Part shown: piece by piece, positions 33,747-45,500 of the stretch | Layout: every line of letters starts with the position of its first letter | How positions within the stretch are numbered: the first letter of the stretch is position 1 | Origin: Craspedostauros australis | Lineage: Eukaryota; Bacillariophyta; Bacillariophyceae; Mastogloiales; Achnanthaceae | NCBI GenBank assembly: GCA_026770025.1 | Contig: JAMXDE010000020.1 | Span: 992,001 to 1,056,000 of the forward strand | Length of the DNA stretch: 64,000 bases | Direction of reading: 5' to 3' | The notes under the pieces: generated by a model | The model's input: the letters and a program-made list of their open reading frames with translations, nothing else | Databases searched by the model: none | What the model was told of the DNA's origin: nothing | Translations under genes and position numbers: made by a program

Positions 33747-34853
33747 CTTGTTTCGTGTATGGTTTGTATGGTTTGTATGGTTGGTATGGTGCAGAGCTAT
33801 TCCAATCCTTCGCCGCTCTGCCACTCTGCGACTCTCCCAATCTGTTGTATCTTGCTTTGCCTTGCTTCCTGTCCCGCAAACGAACCTCAGCAGTCAACGG
33901 TGCTCCCTTCAACGAACGATCTCTCTTGGAGTATGTACAGTATGAGCACCAATGGTATACGTGGTAGGTATGATCTATTATATGATCTATGGCGCAAGCG
34001 ATGGATGTGAAGAGTATCGTCGGAGATGAAGAGGCGATCCTCTCTCTTTCGCTCTCTGTTTGTGCACAACGGCATCATCGAGGAGAGATCGAGAGAGAGA
34101 TCGAGAGAGGAACGCCTTCTCGCTTCCTGTGCGGCAAACGCAGCGAAAATCAATCGAATGGATTCTCCGTTCCCACACAGCCAGAATGACCGCACTCGTG
34201 CATGTCCTGTGACAACCAACAATTATGGATGATGACTCAACTGCGACATAGGCAGTCGTTCGTTTTTTCCCACAAGATTGTTGGTCGGATCAAGACCAAC
34301 CAGAATGCATCCGATTCTCAACCCAATCGTGTTTCTCGTATCGGCCTATCAAAACAGCGTCTTGTCTGTCCGTGTTGGCGGCGAACAATCACGAGTCCAT
34401 GAATCCCGTATTGCCACCATGTCTGAATCATCCGACCACTTCGCCGACGCAAAACGCAAAAAGAACAAAACACCTCAGCTCATCAGTGACGATGGTGGAT
34501 GATGGTGTAACGTGGGAGCGTGGATTCTTCATCCATTCTCGTTTCTGCGTTGTTGCTGTTCTCGTTGTTGAACTGGTTTGTGTGGGGGCGCGAGGAGGAA
34601 TGCCCATGATACGATTGGCAATACTCATCGCAGCCCGTCGAACATTGCACTTGTTCAACACGGCCACACAATCCCAACTGCGTGACGATCGCCACAAGCA
34701 ACATCCCGAGGACCTCAGAGGATAGAGTAATAGTCACATAATTCATACACGATCTTGGGGGAGTACCCTGCTCTACCTTTCTCGCACAACACGTTGACAA
34801 ACACACACACACATACGCACACATAGGCACGTGCACACACACACGCAACAAAA
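33747..34853. other. Intergenic, head-to-head promoter region
   Basis: A 1.1-kb spacer between the fasciclin gene (-) and an ABC1 kinase gene (+). It contains short TTTGTATGG-type repeats at about 33757-33790, an AT-rich element (ctattata) near 33975, and a CA-rich run at about 34796-34846 just before the kinase start. Confidence 0.5.
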
Positions 34854-37800
34854 ATGAAGCTATCGATTCCGCAAGCGGCATTCCTGCTGCTGGCCTTCCA
34901 GCAGTCGGCTGCGCCATCGTCGACATCGTGCAGCGCCTTCGTGGTTCCAAGACATGGCACCAATAGCATCCCGGCAAGGAATGTCGGGCCTTCGGTCTTG
35001 ACCACATCACCCTCACAATCACAAAACAGCGCATCCGCATTGGGACTTTCCGTCGCAGATGCCATCGCATCGAAGGATGTGGCCGTGATGCAGCTGTCCA
35101 ACGTCGTGCATGCCATCAACGACATCGTCTCCACGTTCCTTCAGACCAAACTTGCGATGATGCTGCAGCTCGTGCAATCGCTGCTGGAGACAGCCGAACT
35201 TGTGGACGTGGCCAATGAACTGGTAACGGCTGTTTCGTCTCAGTTCGATCAGTACCTCAAGGCCAACTATCCGGGCTTCGAAGTGCAGTATGCCAATCTC
35301 GTGGAATCCATCTCGGCGGCGATCACTTCGGCGGGCATCGATCCGGCCGTGCTGCTGCTCACCTCTTCCGTTGTCGCCTTTTCGATCGTCGTGGTGGCAT
35401 CGGGCGGTGACAATGAGGAAACACCTCTGCGACCGTATCCCACCAATCGCTACGATCCGGAATCGGCGCGTCTGTACTTCAAGCCGAGGGTGGGGGAAGT
35501 GCTGGCACGCAGCATCGGCATTGCCCTGCAATCGGCCAGGTTCGGTCTGTCGCTGCTGCAGGACAAGCTCAAGGATGAAATTGCGGTCAACGAGGAGAAG
35601 CGTGCATTCCAGTTGGCGGAGCTACTCACGAAGTTGGGGCCAACCTTTATCAAGAGTACGTCGTGATACGATGCAATGCAATTCGAGTGTTTCTGCCTTG
35701 TTGATCATGTTGCGAGATTGCGGTTCAGTAATGTTGTGCAAGCACATACCACTGATGTTTCCTGATGTTCAGTTTCAACCCCCCTTGCATGACACAAAGA
35801 CGTTTCCAAGAGACATGTCCCTCACATTTTGTCGTCCCACAATGCCATACATCCATTCATCGAACATCACCCACTTTCTCGACTTCATTCTCATCACTGT
35901 CCATCTGAATCACACTTGTACATCACAGTCGGCCAATCGCTTTCGATCCGAACAGACCTGCTCAGCCCAGCTTACGTGCGCGGACTGTCCAGCTTGCAGG
36001 ATCAGGTCAAGGCGTTCGATTCCGACATCGGACGTGAAATCCTGCAGAAGGAATGGGGCGGTCGCTCCGTGGATTCGGTCCTCAAGACCATCTCCGACGA
36101 ACCAGTCGCCGCTGCCTCCTTGGGACAGGTCTACAAGGCCACCATGATGGACGGGCGCGAGATCGCCATCAAGGTGCAGCGTCCCAACATCATGAACCAG
36201 GTCGCCCTCGACATGCACCTGCTGCGGGAATTTGCACCCATCGCCAAGAACACCTTCAATCTCAACACCGACACCACCGGAACGGTCGATGCGTGGGGAT
36301 CAGGATTCGTGGATGAATTGGACTATTTGCAGGAAGCCAAGAACGCGCAGGATTTCATGGAGAAGATCCAGGAGACACCGTTGAAGGATGTCGTGCTGGC
36401 ACCCGATGTCGTCGAGGAGCTGTCGACCGGCAAGGTACTCGTCACGGAATGGGTCGACGGTGAGCGTCTCGATAAGAGCAGCAACGAAGACATCACCGTC
36501 CTCTGCAGCATCGCCATGAACACCTACCTCACGATGATGCTCGAAATTGGATTGCTGCATTGCGATCCTCACCCCGGCAACCTGCTGCGCACTACGGAGG
36601 GCAAACTGTGCGTCTTGGATTGGGGCATGGTCACGCGTCTCGACTCCAATCTGCAGCTCACCCTCATTGAGCATATGGCACATCTCACATCCGCCGATTA
36701 CGCCGAGATTCCCAGGGATCTTCTGCTGCTCGGCTTCATCCCGAAGGACAAGGCGGACCTGATCGAGGACAGCGGCGTCGTCGAGCTCTTGGCCGACATT
36801 TACGGTGCCTGGAGCACGGGTGGTGGCGTTGCCGCCATCAACGTCAACAAGGTCATCTCCCAGCTGCAGGATCTGACGGCTGAGAAAGGAAATCTGTTCC
36901 AAATCCCACCCTACTGTAAGTGTGCATGCATGCTTGCATGGTGCCCATGTTCGTTTTCTTTTTGGTACCATCGCTCGCGTTTGTTTGTTTGTTTGTTTGT
37001 TTGTTTGTTTGTTTGTTTGTTTGTTTGTTTGTTTGATTGATTGATTGATTGATTCCTTCTGATTCGACTCGCTCACCCATCAACATGCATACTTTCTCCT
37101 TCCTTTCATTCCACTTTCGCCAACTGCATCCAATCTTCCTCATTCCTCCAGTGTAAGTACAATCGCAAATCCATGCGGCACGTCGCTTGCGTCGCATGTC
37201 ACGATCGCTGCGCTCGTCGCTCTGCTCTGTTCTGTTCAGCCTCGATTCCTTCTCTTTTCTCACCACCTGTGCTATTTGCTCCATATTTTGCCAATCATTG
37301 ATCTCAATGGCGACTCTACGACTTATTATTTGTCGCCCGCACAGTGCGTACATTGCCAAGTCATTCTCCGTGTTGGAGGGCATCGGACTGTCCAACGACG
37401 ACAAGTACAGCATCATTAACGAATGCTTGCCATACGTGTCCAAGCGTTTGTTGACGGACAAGTCGCAGATGGGACCAGCCCTGTCGACCTTCATTTTCGG
37501 CCCAGACAAATCCAATGTCGACACACGCATTGTCGATATCGACCGAGTCGAACAGCTCGTCACCGGCTTTGGCAACTACACGACTTCGGCGTCCGGTGCC
37601 ATGCTGGGACAACAGAATGTCACTGCCGTGCAGACCCTTGAAACCGCCGCTGATTACCTGCTGGATATTGTGTTCACTGAGGAGGAGTCGCCGGTACAGG
37701 ACATCCTGCTGGAGCAGCTTGCTAAGATCGCCACATCCGCATCGCGGTCCGTGTGGTCGGGCGTGCGTCAGAATTCTGGAACGTTGCCAGGAGGTCGCAC

Positions 37801-38305
37801 AGTGTTGGGAACCATCGTGGATCCGCTCGGTCTCTTCCGACAGTCGTCGTTGGTGGAGATGAGCGAACTTGACCACAAGACCGTCGAAACGACGAGACGG
37901 TTGGTCGATCTGCTGCAAAAGCAGGCCGCAGCCAATGGGCAGACCGTGGATCTGTCCGAACTCCAACCCAACGATCTGCTACAGTTGTCCACGATCTTGG
38001 CGCAGAAGTTCTGGGACAGACGGCTCGGTCTGGTTATGACTGGAAGTCGATTCGCCACGAAGCTGCTCAAGCTCACGGCCGACAAGCTGGAGTCCGCACC
38101 GCCGATTAGAAGACGGCTTGCCCCAGCAACACCACCAACAGCAACAACATCCGACGAAGACACAGACAAGACGGATGAGGCAACCGCATCGCACAACGCG
38201 AACCAGCCTGCGCCTTTGGCCGTGCCCGACAGCGTCCGCACCGAATCCAGCCGCCTGATGCATGCCCGGAGTCAGTTGGCCAAGTACGACAATGCCAGCA
38301 ACTAG
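34854..38305 (+). CDS. Plastid ABC1/UbiB-type atypical kinase (ABC1K), with an apparent one-nucleotide exon
   Basis: Exons are 34854-35655, 35929-36915, probably a single base at 37152, and 37345-38305; with that base the product is 916 residues. The N-terminus is a signal peptide with SAFVVP, so plastid targeting is likely. The ABC1 kinase domain has the diagnostic set: TKLGPTFIK-IGQSLSIRTD (KxGQ, spanning intron 1) near 268, EPVAAASLGQVYKA (Ala-rich loop replacing the Gly-rich loop) near 328, AIKVQRP, CDPHPGNLLR near 480 and LDWGM (DWG in place of DFG) near 497. Downstream are the LFQIPPY and FSVLEGIGLS motifs typical of plant and cyanobacterial members, then a diverged helical C-terminus. 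The family regulates prenylquinone metabolism (plastoquinone, tocopherol) at plastoglobules. A paralogue lies 7 kb away on the other strand. Confidence 0.85.
36916..37344 (+). other. Two abutting introns separated by one base (micro-exon or nested intron)
   Basis: Exon 2 of the ABC1 kinase ends TAC-T before GTAAGT at 36916. A pyrimidine-rich acceptor (CTCCAG) ends at 37151, one T follows, and another strong donor (GTAAGTAC) starts at 37153. The final acceptor (CGCACAG) ends at 37344 before T-GCG-TAC. Removing 36916-37344 as one intron shifts the frame. Keeping the single T gives TAC-TTT-GCG (Tyr-Phe-Ala), matching the PPYFAY expected in this family. The proposed splicing is inferred. Confidence 0.5.
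36979..37053 (+). repeat. (TTTG)n / (GATT)n tetranucleotide repeats in intron
   Basis: A run of TTTG units followed directly by GATT units, inside the 236-bp intron of the ABC1 kinase gene. Confidence 0.9.
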
Positions 38306-38742
38306 AGAGTAACAAAACAGACAAACAAACAAACAAGTGCCACCTGCAAACTTTCCGAGGAGTACTAATCGAGAAGAATGGAGCGGAGACATTGAGATCG
38401 AGATTGAGACTGCCCTGATGATCCAGAAATGATTTGTGTTGAACCTGTCTGCATTGCTTCCAAGTCTACCAGGTGCCGTGCAATATTTGTCGACATATGT
38501 GCTATTACCGTAACTCCCAATCATCCATCAGAGAAAATCTCTGTCAGTCGTTCTTGGCTTATTCGACCACTTCGACTATTGCGAACACAAACCTCCAGAG
38601 TGGAATAGAGGAGAGGAGCATGCGTAGTCGTACAGTTCACCGGCAACTGGCTGCTCCACTCGACAGTCGCACTTGCGCACGAGCACCTTTGCCTCTATCT
38701 CCTCGTCAATCGGTGCTCCCTTCAGAAGAAAGTGACGCGGCT
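38306..38742. other. Intergenic, tail-to-tail
   Basis: A 437-bp spacer between the ABC1 kinase and the SDR. An AAAC repeat (acaaacaaacaaac) follows the kinase stop codon. No gene is seen. Confidence 0.5.
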
Positions 38743-39597
38743 CTATTGCTTTCGCATGGGATCATTCTGCGGATTTGCGTACTGTCTAATGCCATGTCCA
38801 CCATCAACATCAAGGATGACGCCCGTAGTGAAGGGGGCGGTTGCAAGGTAGTAGATCGCGTCACCCATGTCGCTTGGCTGGCCGACCTTTTGCAGAGGCA
38901 AAGACCCTGCAGTGTTTGCGAACATGCTTGCCTTCCGTTCTTCGCTGAGGTGATCAAACCTCTCGGTGTCGCAGAATCCGGGCGAGAGGCAGTTGACACG
39001 AAGTCGAGGGCCCCATTCCAATGCCAACGACCGCGTCAGACCCTCCAGGGCGCCGTTGGCCATGGCGAGAGGGGAGCAGTTCATTCCAGGTCTCCTGTTG
39101 AGGATGCCGGCGACGAACGTGACGGAGCCGCCCTCATTGAGCTTGACAGAGATGTGCTTCGCGCAGTGGTATGCCGTCCACACCTTCGTCTCCATCATGT
39201 CGCGCGCGTCGGATGTGGCGAGGCTCGTCATGGGACCATGCGGTGCTTTCCCGGCCGCGGAGATCACCAGTCCATCCCAACTGCTCTCCTCCAGCGAGTC
39301 TGCAAACTCTGCGACCGCCGCTTCATCGGACGCGTCCAAGACTTGCGTCGCGATGGATGCGTCGGGGATCTTCGACAGCAGCTCTTCCCTTGCCTTCTCC
39401 AGCTTGTCAGACGAACGGCTCACGAGCATGACCTTGCCACCCTTCTGCACTGTCGCCAACGCAGCCGCCTTTCCCATTCCCGAGCTTCCTCCGACGACAA
39501 TGACGTTGGGTGCGGCCATTGCGGAGACCCACTGTCCTGACAGGCACAGCAACGATATCAGCGTTGCTAATGTTGCATGCAGAATTAGGAGCCTCAT
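38743..39597 (-). CDS. Atypical short-chain dehydrogenase/reductase with signal peptide, lacking YxxxK
   Basis: A 284-residue SDR-fold protein. An N-terminal hydrophobic segment (LATLISLLCLSGQWVSA) looks like a signal peptide leading straight into the Rossmann fold. The dinucleotide motif VVGGSSGMGKAAA is near residue 36, followed by MLVSRSSDKLEKA, suggesting NADP(H) by its Arg-Ser. DGLVISAAGKAPHG stands where NNAG is usual. The active-site region reads VTFVAGILNRRPG then PLAMANGALEGLTRSLALEW: the catalytic Tyr and Lys of YxxxK align with Leu and Asn. RVNCLSPGF and TTGVILDVDGG complete the fold. I recall bacterial SDRs of this type with A(A/V)NGA(L/V)E in place of YxxxK, so this is probably an inherited subfamily rather than a broken gene. 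The substrate is unknown. No Phe-type plastid motif follows the signal peptide, so an ER/secretory or other compartment is possible. Confidence 0.82.
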   Translation of the reverse strand: MRLLILHATLATLISLLCLSGQWVSAMAAPNVIVVGGSSGMGKAAALATVQKGGKVMLVSRSSDKLEKAREELLSKIPDASIATQVLDASDEAAVAEFADSLEESSWDGLVISAAGKAPHGPMTSLATSDARDMMETKVWTAYHCAKHISVKLNEGGSVTFVAGILNRRPGMNCSPLAMANGALEGLTRSLALEWGPRLRVNCLSPGFCDTERFDHLSEERKASMFANTAGSLPLQKVGQPSDMGDAIYYLATAPFTTGVILDVDGGHGIRQYANPQNDPMRKQ

Positions 39598-40164
39598 TTC
39601 GTCGATCTCGGCTAATCACTGACGATGAAATGGATGGAGTAGGTGCGAGTAGTCGTATGGGTGTGCTGTAATGGAGCAGAGTAGGATTGTTGGATGTGGA
39701 GTACGACTATAGGTAGTATGTATGGTACGAGCCAGGTCGCATGTACGCGTATCGGTGGATTGTGTTGTTGGTCTTGTGACCAACATCAAGACGGGTCAGG
39801 AGACACGATGTGATGTGTGGATTCGTCATCCTTGTGGCAGTCCTGTTTGATACGTCCAGTCATGAGTGGAAATGATGCCGACAACAACAACAAAAAGATC
39901 CGTCAATCAATCGACTCCAACGACAACAAGACAAAAGATCTGCAAAGAAATGAACACGCACTTGGCAATCCATCAAACAGCGATCCTGGCCAACAAACGC
40001 CATCGGCATCCCAACCACCTCTGGCGTTCACGTCCATCGCCAGTGCCCATGATTTTCGACTTCTTCTCTCAATTCAGCAAGCGAACGACAACATTGGCAA
40101 CACTTGCAACAAAGTCACCGAAATCGATATCAACGTTGGAAGCGCGCGGCAGTGACCACGCACC
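39598..40164. other. Intergenic, head-to-head promoter region
   Basis: A 567-bp spacer shared by the SDR (-) and the thiamine enzyme (+). It contains GTAC/CGAGTA-rich sequence at about 39645-39730. I looked for the conserved TPP riboswitch strings (CTGAGA and ACCTGATCTGG types) and did not see them here or in the 3' flank. Confidence 0.45.
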
Positions 40165-42210
40165 ATGTCGTTGATGAATAGACTGAATTCGAGCGCACTG
40201 ATGAGGGTCCCGACAAAAAGGTGCTTCCTTGCGTTGTGCGCATCGATCTTCATCGCCAGATCTTCGTGCTCTCTATCCGTGGGGTCTGGCGGCGCTCAGC
40301 GCATCTTTGGCCGCCAAAGCCGTGCAACCTCCCAACCTTGGGTGCGATCTGCGGCAACCGCCAACGATGATGGTGAGGCCACCACCTTGACGCCGGTCCC
40401 CATCGTCTACACCATCGCGGGCTCGGATTCGGGCGGCGGTGCTGGCATACAGGCCGACCTGCATGCGATCCACGCCTTCGGGTGTCACGGATGCTCCGCC
40501 ATCACGTCCTTGACGGCGCAAAACTCACAGGGTGTGTCCGGTGTGCACACACCGCCAACTGACTTTCTGCAGCAGCAGCTCGATGCGCTGACCGACGATC
40601 TGCCGCCAATGGCAGTCAAGATTGGAATGCTGGGCAGCAAGGATGTTGCCATGACGGTATCCAACTTCCTGAAGCGAATCCGAGCGGATCGCAAGGTCTG
40701 GGTGGTTCTGGACCCCGTCATGATATCCACGTCAGGGCACAATCTCATCGGTGATGAGACGGTGCAAACCATGATCAAGGAAGTCTTCCCCCATGTGGAT
40801 GTGGTCACGCCGAACAAATTCGAAGCTGAAGCTCTACTGGGAAGGCGGCTGTCGACGCCGGAAGACATCGAACAGGCCGCCCGTGATATCATTGCGATGG
40901 GATGCAAGGCTGTGCTCATCAAGGGTGGCCACACCCTCATCGAGCGCAATGACAAAGATCCCTCCGACAGCGATGTGGACGCCGACACCATCAGCAACGT
41001 GGAGAGTACGTTGCGATTTGCACAGGATTACTTCATGTCTACTTTGGGGGACGGCGAAGCACCGATCGCCAAGGCTGATGAGCGACTGTGCGATGGCGAA
41101 AGGGGCGTTTGGCTTCGCTGCCCGCGGTGGGATTCGGAGGACACGCACGGCACGGGCTGCACGCTATCTTCCGCCATGGCAGCCGCGCTCGCGCTGGGCG
41201 AGCACAAACGGCGGGACGAGCTTGGAGAACCGCAAGGTGCCACGAGCGCCATCGAGATGATCGATGCATGCTGCCTCGCCAAGGCGTACGTCTCTGCCGG
41301 AATCCAACGCGGCGTTCAGCTTGGTCAGGGCCCTGGCCCAGTCGTCCAAACGGTTTTCCCTGCATCGAGCGAAGACTTCCCATCCATTGTCAGCGACCCT
41401 CGTGACGATGTCAGCGGTTTCATTCCCATGACATCGTTCGACCAGCAGCGCAACCGTGACTCTGAGTCTTCGAATGATGAGACTGCTGATGCGGTTGCGG
41501 AGGCTGTTGCGGAGGCTGTTGCGGATGATATTGGCAGCGCCGCAACTCATACGGTTGATACAGATGTCGAGCCAATGCTATTGCCATTGCCAACACTTGG
41601 ACGGATATTCCCGATCGTGAACAGCGTCGAATGGATCGAGAAGCTGTCCGTGGTCGAGGGTATCGAGGACATCCAGCTGAGAATAAAAGGCGAGAAGGAC
41701 CCAGCCAAATTGCTCGAGATGGTGAAAGCCAGCCAAAAGATATGCAGCGAAGCTGGCATCCGGTTATGGGTCAATGATTATTGGAAGCTGGCAATCGAGG
41801 CTGGTTCGTTCGGTGTCCACGTCGGACAGGAAGATCTGGTCGGCCTGCACGACAATGGCGGACTGGAGATGCTCAAGTTGCAGGGCATCGCTCTTGGCGT
41901 CTCCACCCATTCCTACGGTGAATTGGCTGCAGCGCTCGGGATTAAGCCATCGTACATCAGCATGGGACCTATCTTCGCCACGTCCAGCAAGAAGCTCAAG
42001 TTCGACCCGCAGGGTTTGCGCACGGTAGCCAAATGGCGCGAACTCATCCCAGACAGCATCCCCTTCATGACGATTGGCGGCATTGGGGATGACGATGCCG
42101 CCCTGAAGAATCGACAAGCCGGTGCCGACTCCGTGGCAGTGATCGGGGCAATCACGGGATCAGATGACATACCTGCAACGGTCAAGAAGCTCAATGATGC
42201 CATGTTTTGA
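40165..42210 (+). CDS. TH1: Bifunctional HMP-P kinase / thiamine-phosphate synthase (ThiD-ThiE, plant TH1 type)
   Basis: A 681-residue single-exon fusion for two consecutive steps of thiamine synthesis. Residues about 73-375 are ThiD: TIAGSDSGGGAGIQADL, TAQNSQGV, VKIGMLGS, VLDPVM, TPNKFEAE and the catalytic DTHGTGCTLSSA. They phosphorylate hydroxymethylpyrimidine (phosphate). An extra segment of about 45 residues sits before the DTHGTGC motif. After an acidic, repetitive linker (DAVAEAVAEAVADD), residues about 470-681 are ThiE: IQLRIKG, LWVNDYWKLA (Mg-binding Asp), FGVHVGQEDL, GVSTHSYGEL, GPIFATSSKK and MTIGGIGDD. They couple HMP-PP with the thiazole phosphate. The start (caccATG) precedes a basic, hydrophobic N-terminus (CFLALCASIFIA) that suggests organelle import, with no clear Phe-type plastid motif. 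All key residues of both halves look intact. Confidence 0.93.
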   Translation: MSLMNRLNSSALMRVPTKRCFLALCASIFIARSSCSLSVGSGGAQRIFGRQSRATSQPWVRSAATANDDGEATTLTPVPIVYTIAGSDSGGGAGIQADLHAIHAFGCHGCSAITSLTAQNSQGVSGVHTPPTDFLQQQLDALTDDLPPMAVKIGMLGSKDVAMTVSNFLKRIRADRKVWVVLDPVMISTSGHNLIGDETVQTMIKEVFPHVDVVTPNKFEAEALLGRRLSTPEDIEQAARDIIAMGCKAVLIKGGHTLIERNDKDPSDSDVDADTISNVESTLRFAQDYFMSTLGDGEAPIAKADERLCDGERGVWLRCPRWDSEDTHGTGCTLSSAMAAALALGEHKRRDELGEPQGATSAIEMIDACCLAKAYVSAGIQRGVQLGQGPGPVVQTVFPASSEDFPSIVSDPRDDVSGFIPMTSFDQQRNRDSESSNDETADAVAEAVAEAVADDIGSAATHTVDTDVEPMLLPLPTLGRIFPIVNSVEWIEKLSVVEGIEDIQLRIKGEKDPAKLLEMVKASQKICSEAGIRLWVNDYWKLAIEAGSFGVHVGQEDLVGLHDNGGLEMLKLQGIALGVSTHSYGELAAALGIKPSYISMGPIFATSSKKLKFDPQGLRTVAKWRELIPDSIPFMTIGGIGDDDAALKNRQAGADSVAVIGAITGSDDIPATVKKLNDAMF

Positions 42211-42520
42211 GTAGTATGCCAGTATAATTGAGCATGCGGCGCATAGAATCATACTAGTATTGTGCTCTTGAGTTACTTGGTGTCATTGATTACCGATCCT
42301 GTTTAGGGTTGCCGTTGTTCACAGAAGATCAGGCGCGCCAACGCGTAAGCCAAACGTGGGCATCGGTCGACAAGGATGCAGGTGGCCGCTTTGTACCGTA
42401 TGGTAGCGTAGAAGCACTTTGATTAGAATTAAAACTTGTTCCTCCTGGTACGTGCGTGTAGGCATGGAGTATGCTTTGAGTGCTGCACAGGGGTACGAGA
42501 TGTGCCATGGGCTGTTTGGT
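42211..42520. other. Intergenic, tail-to-tail
   Basis: A 310-bp spacer between the thiamine enzyme and the second ABC1 kinase, both ending here. No gene or riboswitch-like fold was recognised. Confidence 0.5.
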
Positions 42521-45500
42521 CTACGTTTCCACCTTCGTGGCAGCCTTTTCAGATCCCTCTTTGACATCCAAAACATCGGCAAGAGACTTGTTTGCATCTG
42601 CGATCGCCTTTCTTGCGTCCTCTGGAAGCTCCGAGGTCTGCTCCGCCCGGTACGCTGCCCGTCGCAGCAATCCAGCACCGACACGACGACCGAGGGTAGC
42701 AACGCCAGGAAGCTGCTCGGCCAGAAGCTGGCGAGTCTCGTCATCCGACAACGCTGATGACAGAGATGTTAGATCGATATTTGGTTGACTTGTGAGGCCG
42801 GGTGTCGCGTCATGGCTGTCGTCTCCGTCAGATGAAGATGTGGATGAGAGACGCGATGTGACAACCTCCCTGAGCTCCGTGGCTGTGTCGAGGATGCGTT
42901 CATCGTTGGCGCTTGTGGCCAGCGCGGATTCAATAAGCTGAGGCAACTCGGCGGGACGGTCCACAAGCGCAGCCTTGAGGGATTTTGGCAGGATTCCGGA
43001 CAGTGGCGATTGGTCGAACAATTCCTTGCGCACGCGCAGAGCATTTGCCGCCACCTTGGCAGCTGGGCTTTCGACCAGGGATGCCTTGAGGGCGGCGCGT
43101 GTGGCCGCGTCACCGAGCCTGGCAGTCTCCTCGACAAGAATGTCCTGCAATGTAGATCCCTTTGGATCCAGGAGCAGCTTGGCGAACTCTTGTGCGGCTG
43201 CTGTTTGCCCGACACCGTCACGGTCCACGGTGGCCGTGGCGGCAGTGTATGAAGCAAAGCCCTCCGACATCTCCAGCAGCTTCTTTGGCCGGATGGCGTT
43301 GCTCTTGGGTGCATCTTCTCCATTTGCACCGGCTTGGACGATGGCGAGGGAGCTTGGCGTGGATGCTGCGTGCACCTGCATGTCCTCTTCCTCAGGATCC
43401 TCCGCCAGACCAAGCATGGCGCGCAGAGCCCTCTTGGCACGTGGGCTGCGATCCGTGAAGAGTCGGCGTGAAAGATACGGGTAGCATTCCTGAACGATGG
43501 CGTAGTTCTCGTCGATGCTGAGGCCGATGCCCTCCAAGGTCGAGAATGCTCTTGCGACGTACAGCACGTACGGTGGCAGCTGGAAGAGCTCTCTGTTGCG
43601 TCTAGAGATTTCCTCCATCACATTTGTGACGCCCTTGACGTCAACGCCCTCGGACTCCAGCTGCTGCTCCATGCGTTGCATCATCTCCGCTCTGGCTGCC
43701 TCCTGCAGTTCCTTGTCGGACAAGTCAGATCCGTAGCGTTCCTGGAATTCCGCCTTGACACGTTCCTGGATCTTCTTTGGTCCACCACCTGCGCTGAGCT
43801 GGCGGAAGGTGAAACTGAGGCCCTCTGTGATTCCGCTGTCCTTCAACTTCTCAGCTGTGACGCCCTCTGGGGAGAATCCCAGGTTGATAAAGTCCTGTGG
43901 CACAGCATCGTAGTTCTCGGAGTTGATGTGCGCAATCAGCTCCAGGAGGGCGTACTGAAGATTGGGTGGGACATCCAGCGTCATGCCCCAGTCCAAAATG
44001 CAGAGCTTGCCATCGGTCGTTCGCAACAAGTTGCCTGAAATGACCAGTGTTGTTGCGTGGAGTATGTGTGTTGATTGATTGGTTGATTGATCCGGATGAG
44101 CATGTGTGCAACAGGGATGAAGTGTGAGTTGGAATGTCGATGATTCGAAATCATGAGCACATTGGTGCATGTGTCAGAGCTTGTGTCTGCCAAGTGATGA
44201 ACAGAAGCTGAAGTCAAAGCAAACAATGGTCGTGCAACGCCGTCTGTTTGGCACATCAACATGAGTTGTACTGCGATAAATGAATGAACGCACCTGGGTG
44301 TGGATCGCAGTGCAAAACACCTGTGTCCAGAAGCATGGTGAGGTAGGCATTGATGGCGACACCACAAAGGCGTGGAATATCCGGCGACGCATCACGATCC
44401 AACCGCGTTCCTTCGATCCATTCCGTGACCAGGACGACGTCTCTCACGTATTCGTCGACCACCGGCGGCGCGCAGACGGCCTCCAAACCGCGCTTGCGCA
44501 TGGCGGCCTCGAAGTCCCTCGTGTTCTTCGCCTCGAGGCGGTAGTCGGTTTCGGCGACGAATCCACGTCCCCATTCGTCGACGAGAGAAATGGCGGTGTC
44601 GATATCATCCTGCGACGTCTTGACCCCGTTTGCGGCATTCTGCAGGATGGTTTGGATTGGTGTGAGGACGCGCAGCACATGCAGATCGAGCGCAATTTCT
44701 GCCAAGATGCCTGGACGTTGCACCTTGACGGCGACGTCCTTGCCGTTGGCCCGCAGCGTTCCACGGTACACCTGGCCAATGGATGCGGATGCCACGGGTT
44801 CGGCGGAAAGGTACGTAAAGACCTCGTTGAGGTCATTGACACCAAGCTCCCTTCTCAGAACGTCGTAGGCTTCGTCGCTGTCGAACGGCGGCACGGCATC
44901 CTGCAGCTGTCTGAGCTCCAAGGCGTACGCCTCCGGGATCAAATCCGTACGGATGCTGAGCGCCTGTCCCAGCTTGATGAAGGTGGGCCCCAGTTGCTCG
45001 CACAGTCGCAAGGCCTCCTTCGCGCGACGTGGCTCGGCCTTTTTGAGTGCGGTGTATTCTTCATCCTTGAAGAGCTTGCCCAGGACCAGCCAGTCGAAGA
45101 TGAGGCCAGTGTTGAATTTGCCGGTCAGGAACGCAAGTCGCAGGATGCGCTTGGCGACCAAGAGCGGGCGTTTTGAGTAGAATTCGGCCGCGGCTTCGGG
45201 ATCGTACGTGGTCGTTCCCGGCTTGTAAGGCGCGTCCTTCTGGTTGTCCGGCGACGTGATGAACCAGAGGAACGAACTGCCCAGTGTAAACGCGGCGACA
45301 GCCTCCAGATGCCAGGGGGTGGAGAGTGCTGTGACCAGTTTCTCATTGAAGATGCTGGCATCCACGCCGTCCGGCAGGTTGATGTTGGATAGCAGGCTAG
45401 TGACGAGGGTCTGCACGGCATTGGGACCCGCGGCGGCATCCGGTGAGGTAGATGCGGCCGCGATCGCCGACGAGGCTGTTTTCGCCTGATCGAGCAGCGA

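Noticed and set aside
35829-35928. Separate gene start upstream of ABC1 kinase exon 2
   Set aside because: This is intron sequence; the in-frame splice FIK-IGQSLSIRTD fits the conserved motif exactly.
39817-40155. 112-codon frame before the thiamine enzyme
   Set aside because: Asn/Lys/Ser-rich low-complexity leader sequence; probably 5' UTR or promoter.
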